A stretch of DNA of 64,000 bases from JAJRZX01 sp964472295 (GTDB taxonomy: Bacteria > Desulfobacterota > GWC2-55-46 > JADFVP01). The DNA lies in NCBI GenBank assembly GCA_964472295.1, contig CAYYJQ010000007.1:5715-69714 (forward strand), read 5' to 3'. Of the stretch, positions 62,370 to 64,000 are shown in pieces (within the stretch, counting starts at the first letter, position 1; the number at the start of each line of letters is the position of its first letter). Position numbers and translations under genes: made by a program. The notes under the pieces are model-generated. The model made no database searches. It worked only from the letters and a program-made list of their open reading frames with translations, and was not told the DNA's origin.

Positions 62370-62978
62370 CTACATGGCTGCCTTTCTCTTCTTTTTTTCT
62401 TCTTTTCTCCGTCTTTTTTCTTCAGCGGCCTCGAGTTTACTGTAGATGCAGCCGCAGTATTTTTGACGGTAGAGTTTGAGGCGTTTTGAGTATTCAATGC
62501 CCTCCATCCAGCCTGTGCGAAAGTCTTCGTAGAGGAAGTGGACGTTATATTTTTCGGCGTATTTTTGACCAGCGGCAATAATGCCCTCGTGGTCCTGGTA
62601 ACGGCTGTAGAGGAGCGACGAGGTAAAGGCATTGAAGCCGAGTTCAGAGGCCTTTTTCGCCGTCTCTTCAAGACGCGATGAGTAGCAGTACACGCAACGC
62701 TCGCCAAAGACGCGGGAGCCGGCGTCCTTGACGCCCTTTATGAATTCGCGCGGTGTGTATCGCTCGTCATAGATTACGTTAACGTCCATTATGGACGCGA
62801 GTTTTTTAACGGCCAGAAGACGCCTTTCAAATTCCGCGCGGGGGTGGATGTTGGGGTTGTGAAAAAATCCCCAGACCTCAACACCCGTGCCGAGCACGTC
62901 CTTCAGCGGCACGATTGAACAGGGCCCGCAACACATGTGGACGAGGATTTTTTGGGTATGGGAATTTCTATTATCCAT
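62370..62978 (-). CDS. queH: Epoxyqueuosine reductase QueH
   Basis: A 202-residue member of the DUF208/QueH family, the last step of queuosine tRNA synthesis. Cys motifs HMCCGPCS, FGERCVYCYSSR and KYCGC give the expected metal and Fe-S ligands, with FHNPNIHPRAEFERRL between them. The C-terminal about 25 residues are Lys/Arg/Glu-rich. The edge gene ends 33 bp upstream. Confidence 0.94.
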   Translation of the reverse strand: MDNRNSHTQKILVHMCCGPCSIVPLKDVLGTGVEVWGFFHNPNIHPRAEFERRLLAVKKLASIMDVNVIYDERYTPREFIKGVKDAGSRVFGERCVYCYSSRLEETAKKASELGFNAFTSSLLYSRYQDHEGIIAAGQKYAEKYNVHFLYEDFRTGWMEGIEYSKRLKLYRQKYCGCIYSKLEAAEEKRRRKEEKKKRKAAM

Positions 62979-63011
62979 TTTTTGTGGGTGGTGATCCCCC
63001 CTACTGGGCTA

Positions 63012-64000
63012 CTATGTTTTTGGTCTAAGAGCCAATGTAGCCTTATGCACTAATATAATGAATTCCTTAAAGCACTCCTTTGCCTTTAGAGCTGTTTCAT
63101 TCTTAGGGAACACTAGTTTATCCGGTGGAACTCTTTCAATATTAAGGACACCCAAGGTAGGAGATATGTGAACTATCTTATGACGGTATCTGATATAGGA
63201 TTGGAGTTCCTTTAATTTCTTAGTAGAAAGACCTAAGTGTCCAAACTTAATTCCATAGCCATTTGTTATATGCACGTTTACAATGCTTATAATTTTGAAA
63301 GTTGATAGTATTCTATTAATGATCTGTTGCAACACTGATACCTTTGTAGTTTTTGCCTCTGATTCAAGTGATGCATCGATCCCTTTTTCTCTTTCCTCCT
63401 TAGGATAGAAGGCTTTAATAAGTGCATCAGTATTAGGTGTAATTCCTTCCTTCTCTATCTCAATAAAGCGCTTCCTCATATACGCTTCAAGACCTGTTAC
63501 CAATATGACTATCGTTAAATTAGTAAGTACTACTTCATACTTGTAACCAAGACTCGATTTACCTGTCGCAAGTATATTTACGGCATTAACAATGTTACGC
63601 CACGACTCAATGGCTGTCGGCTGAATTATGGGTTGGCCTTTTTGATAAATAGTGACTTCTTTCACATCTAAGCCATGGTCGCCAAATTGATATACCTGAC
63701 CAATCTTACCTATACGAAATTGCTTACTTGAGAAACTTCCGGTTGCGCTTACTAACTTTGAGGCATCTCCAACGTACAACGTTATTACTTCTGGTGTCCA
63801 CATGAGCGCCAAATAGACGCAAGGAGCCGGTGTAAGGTTATTCAGATCAACTGTTGCCACTCGTGTTCCGGTACCAGGTGAAGAGTGAAAAAAATTAATA
63901 CAAAGAGCATTATCACGTTCTAATATGAATAAATGTTCTCCAGCCGATATTTCAAGGATAATACCACCTTGTTTTTCTCTATTAAAAAGATCAGGACATG
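63012..64000 (-). CDS. Putative HEPN-domain protein with lectin-like N-terminus (partial)
   Basis: Unrecognised protein; the frame is open to the window's right edge, so the N-terminus is missing (at least 329 codons visible; a GTG at 63860 is internal to that frame). The N-terminal about 130 visible residues are beta-rich with TWxxE-like LALMWTPEVITLYVGD and FRIGKIGQVYQFGDHG, resembling concanavalin/LamG sandwiches. The C-terminal about 180 residues are helical with LVTGLEAYMRKRFIEI and RYRHKIVH, which fits the HEPN RNase motif Rx4-6H. AT-rich relative to neighbours. Role not established; toxin or defence RNase is inferred. Confidence 0.6.
   Translation of the reverse strand, partial: CPDLFNREKQGGIILEISAGEHLFILERDNALCINFFHSSPGTGTRVATVDLNNLTPAPCVYLALMWTPEVITLYVGDASKLVSATGSFSSKQFRIGKIGQVYQFGDHGLDVKEVTIYQKGQPIIQPTAIESWRNIVNAVNILATGKSSLGYKYEVVLTNLTIVILVTGLEAYMRKRFIEIEKEGITPNTDALIKAFYPKEEREKGIDASLESEAKTTKVSVLQQIINRILSTFKIISIVNVHITNGYGIKFGHLGLSTKKLKELQSYIRYRHKIVHISPTLGVLNIERVPPDKLVFPKNETALKAKECFKEFIILVHKATLALRPKT

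Overview
This 64 kb stretch is a chromosomal segment of a diderm (Gram-negative) bacterium. Evidence includes an RND efflux pump with a TolC channel, several lipobox proteins, an NlpD-like factor, RseP and a class A penicillin-binding protein. GC content is moderate (about 50-55 % by eye). The gene orders ilvB-ilvN-ilvC-psd-pssA-leuA-leuC-leuD-leuB, rpsB-tsf-pyrH-frr-uppS-cdsA-dxr-rseP-tsaB and surE-pcm-nlpD, together with an archaeal-type methionine adenosyltransferase and QueH, resemble Desulfobacterota ('Deltaproteobacteria') or neighbouring phyla. That placement is inference from synteny and protein look; no 16S rRNA or tRNA gene was seen.

Layout. Positions 1-7.0 kb: a truncated metal-type ABC ATPase on the minus strand, then a TetR-controlled tripartite RND efflux operon (TetR, TolC, membrane fusion protein, permease) with a promoter overlapped by a palindromic operator. 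7.2-11.3 kb (minus): surE-pcm-yqaA-LOG-nlpD-apt. 11.4-15.8 kb (plus): purM-purN-DUF523, an exported Cys-containing protein, a UPF0173 hydrolase and rpmB. 16.2-18.8 kb (minus): RidA and RelA/SpoT. 19.2-22.6 kb (plus): PBP1A and moaA. 23-24.1 kb (minus): phosphoesterase and a small CxxC protein. 24.6-26.9 kb (plus): an MrfA-type helicase. From 27 kb to the end every gene is on the minus strand: a GGDEF response regulator with a nitrate-sensor-type hybrid kinase; the complete branched-chain amino-acid cluster with phosphatidylethanolamine genes inside it; the rpsB-to-tsaB translation, envelope and isoprenoid block; purF and purL; then a mixed tail of AbiGi-like, Nudix, archaeal MAT, QueH and an edge-truncated putative HEPN protein. 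AbiGi and the edge gene are clearly AT-richer than everything else and look acquired.

The intergenic DNA is the most unusual part. At least four repeat classes fill the gaps: (i) a long-hairpin element built on TTGGTTTTCTTTG...CTTACTTTCTTTT in long and short forms; (ii) short perfect palindromes of the GGTGGGCAGTGCCCACC type; (iii) GTAGGRTGGG...GCGAAACCCAYC REP-like sequences; (iv) a three-hairpin element of about 80 bp found in the rpsB-tsf gap, in the pssA-leuA gap and after rpmB. G-rich tracts also precede several minus-strand genes, and one runs into the psd reading frame. Other local oddities are a 36-bp direct duplication of the tsaB start region, a cdsA that seems to lack a normal start codon, and promoters placed so close to ATG codons that leaderless transcripts are likely.

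No complete, clearly new multi-gene system is visible. The best candidates for something undescribed are the repeat families and the lectin-like/HEPN protein cut by the right edge.
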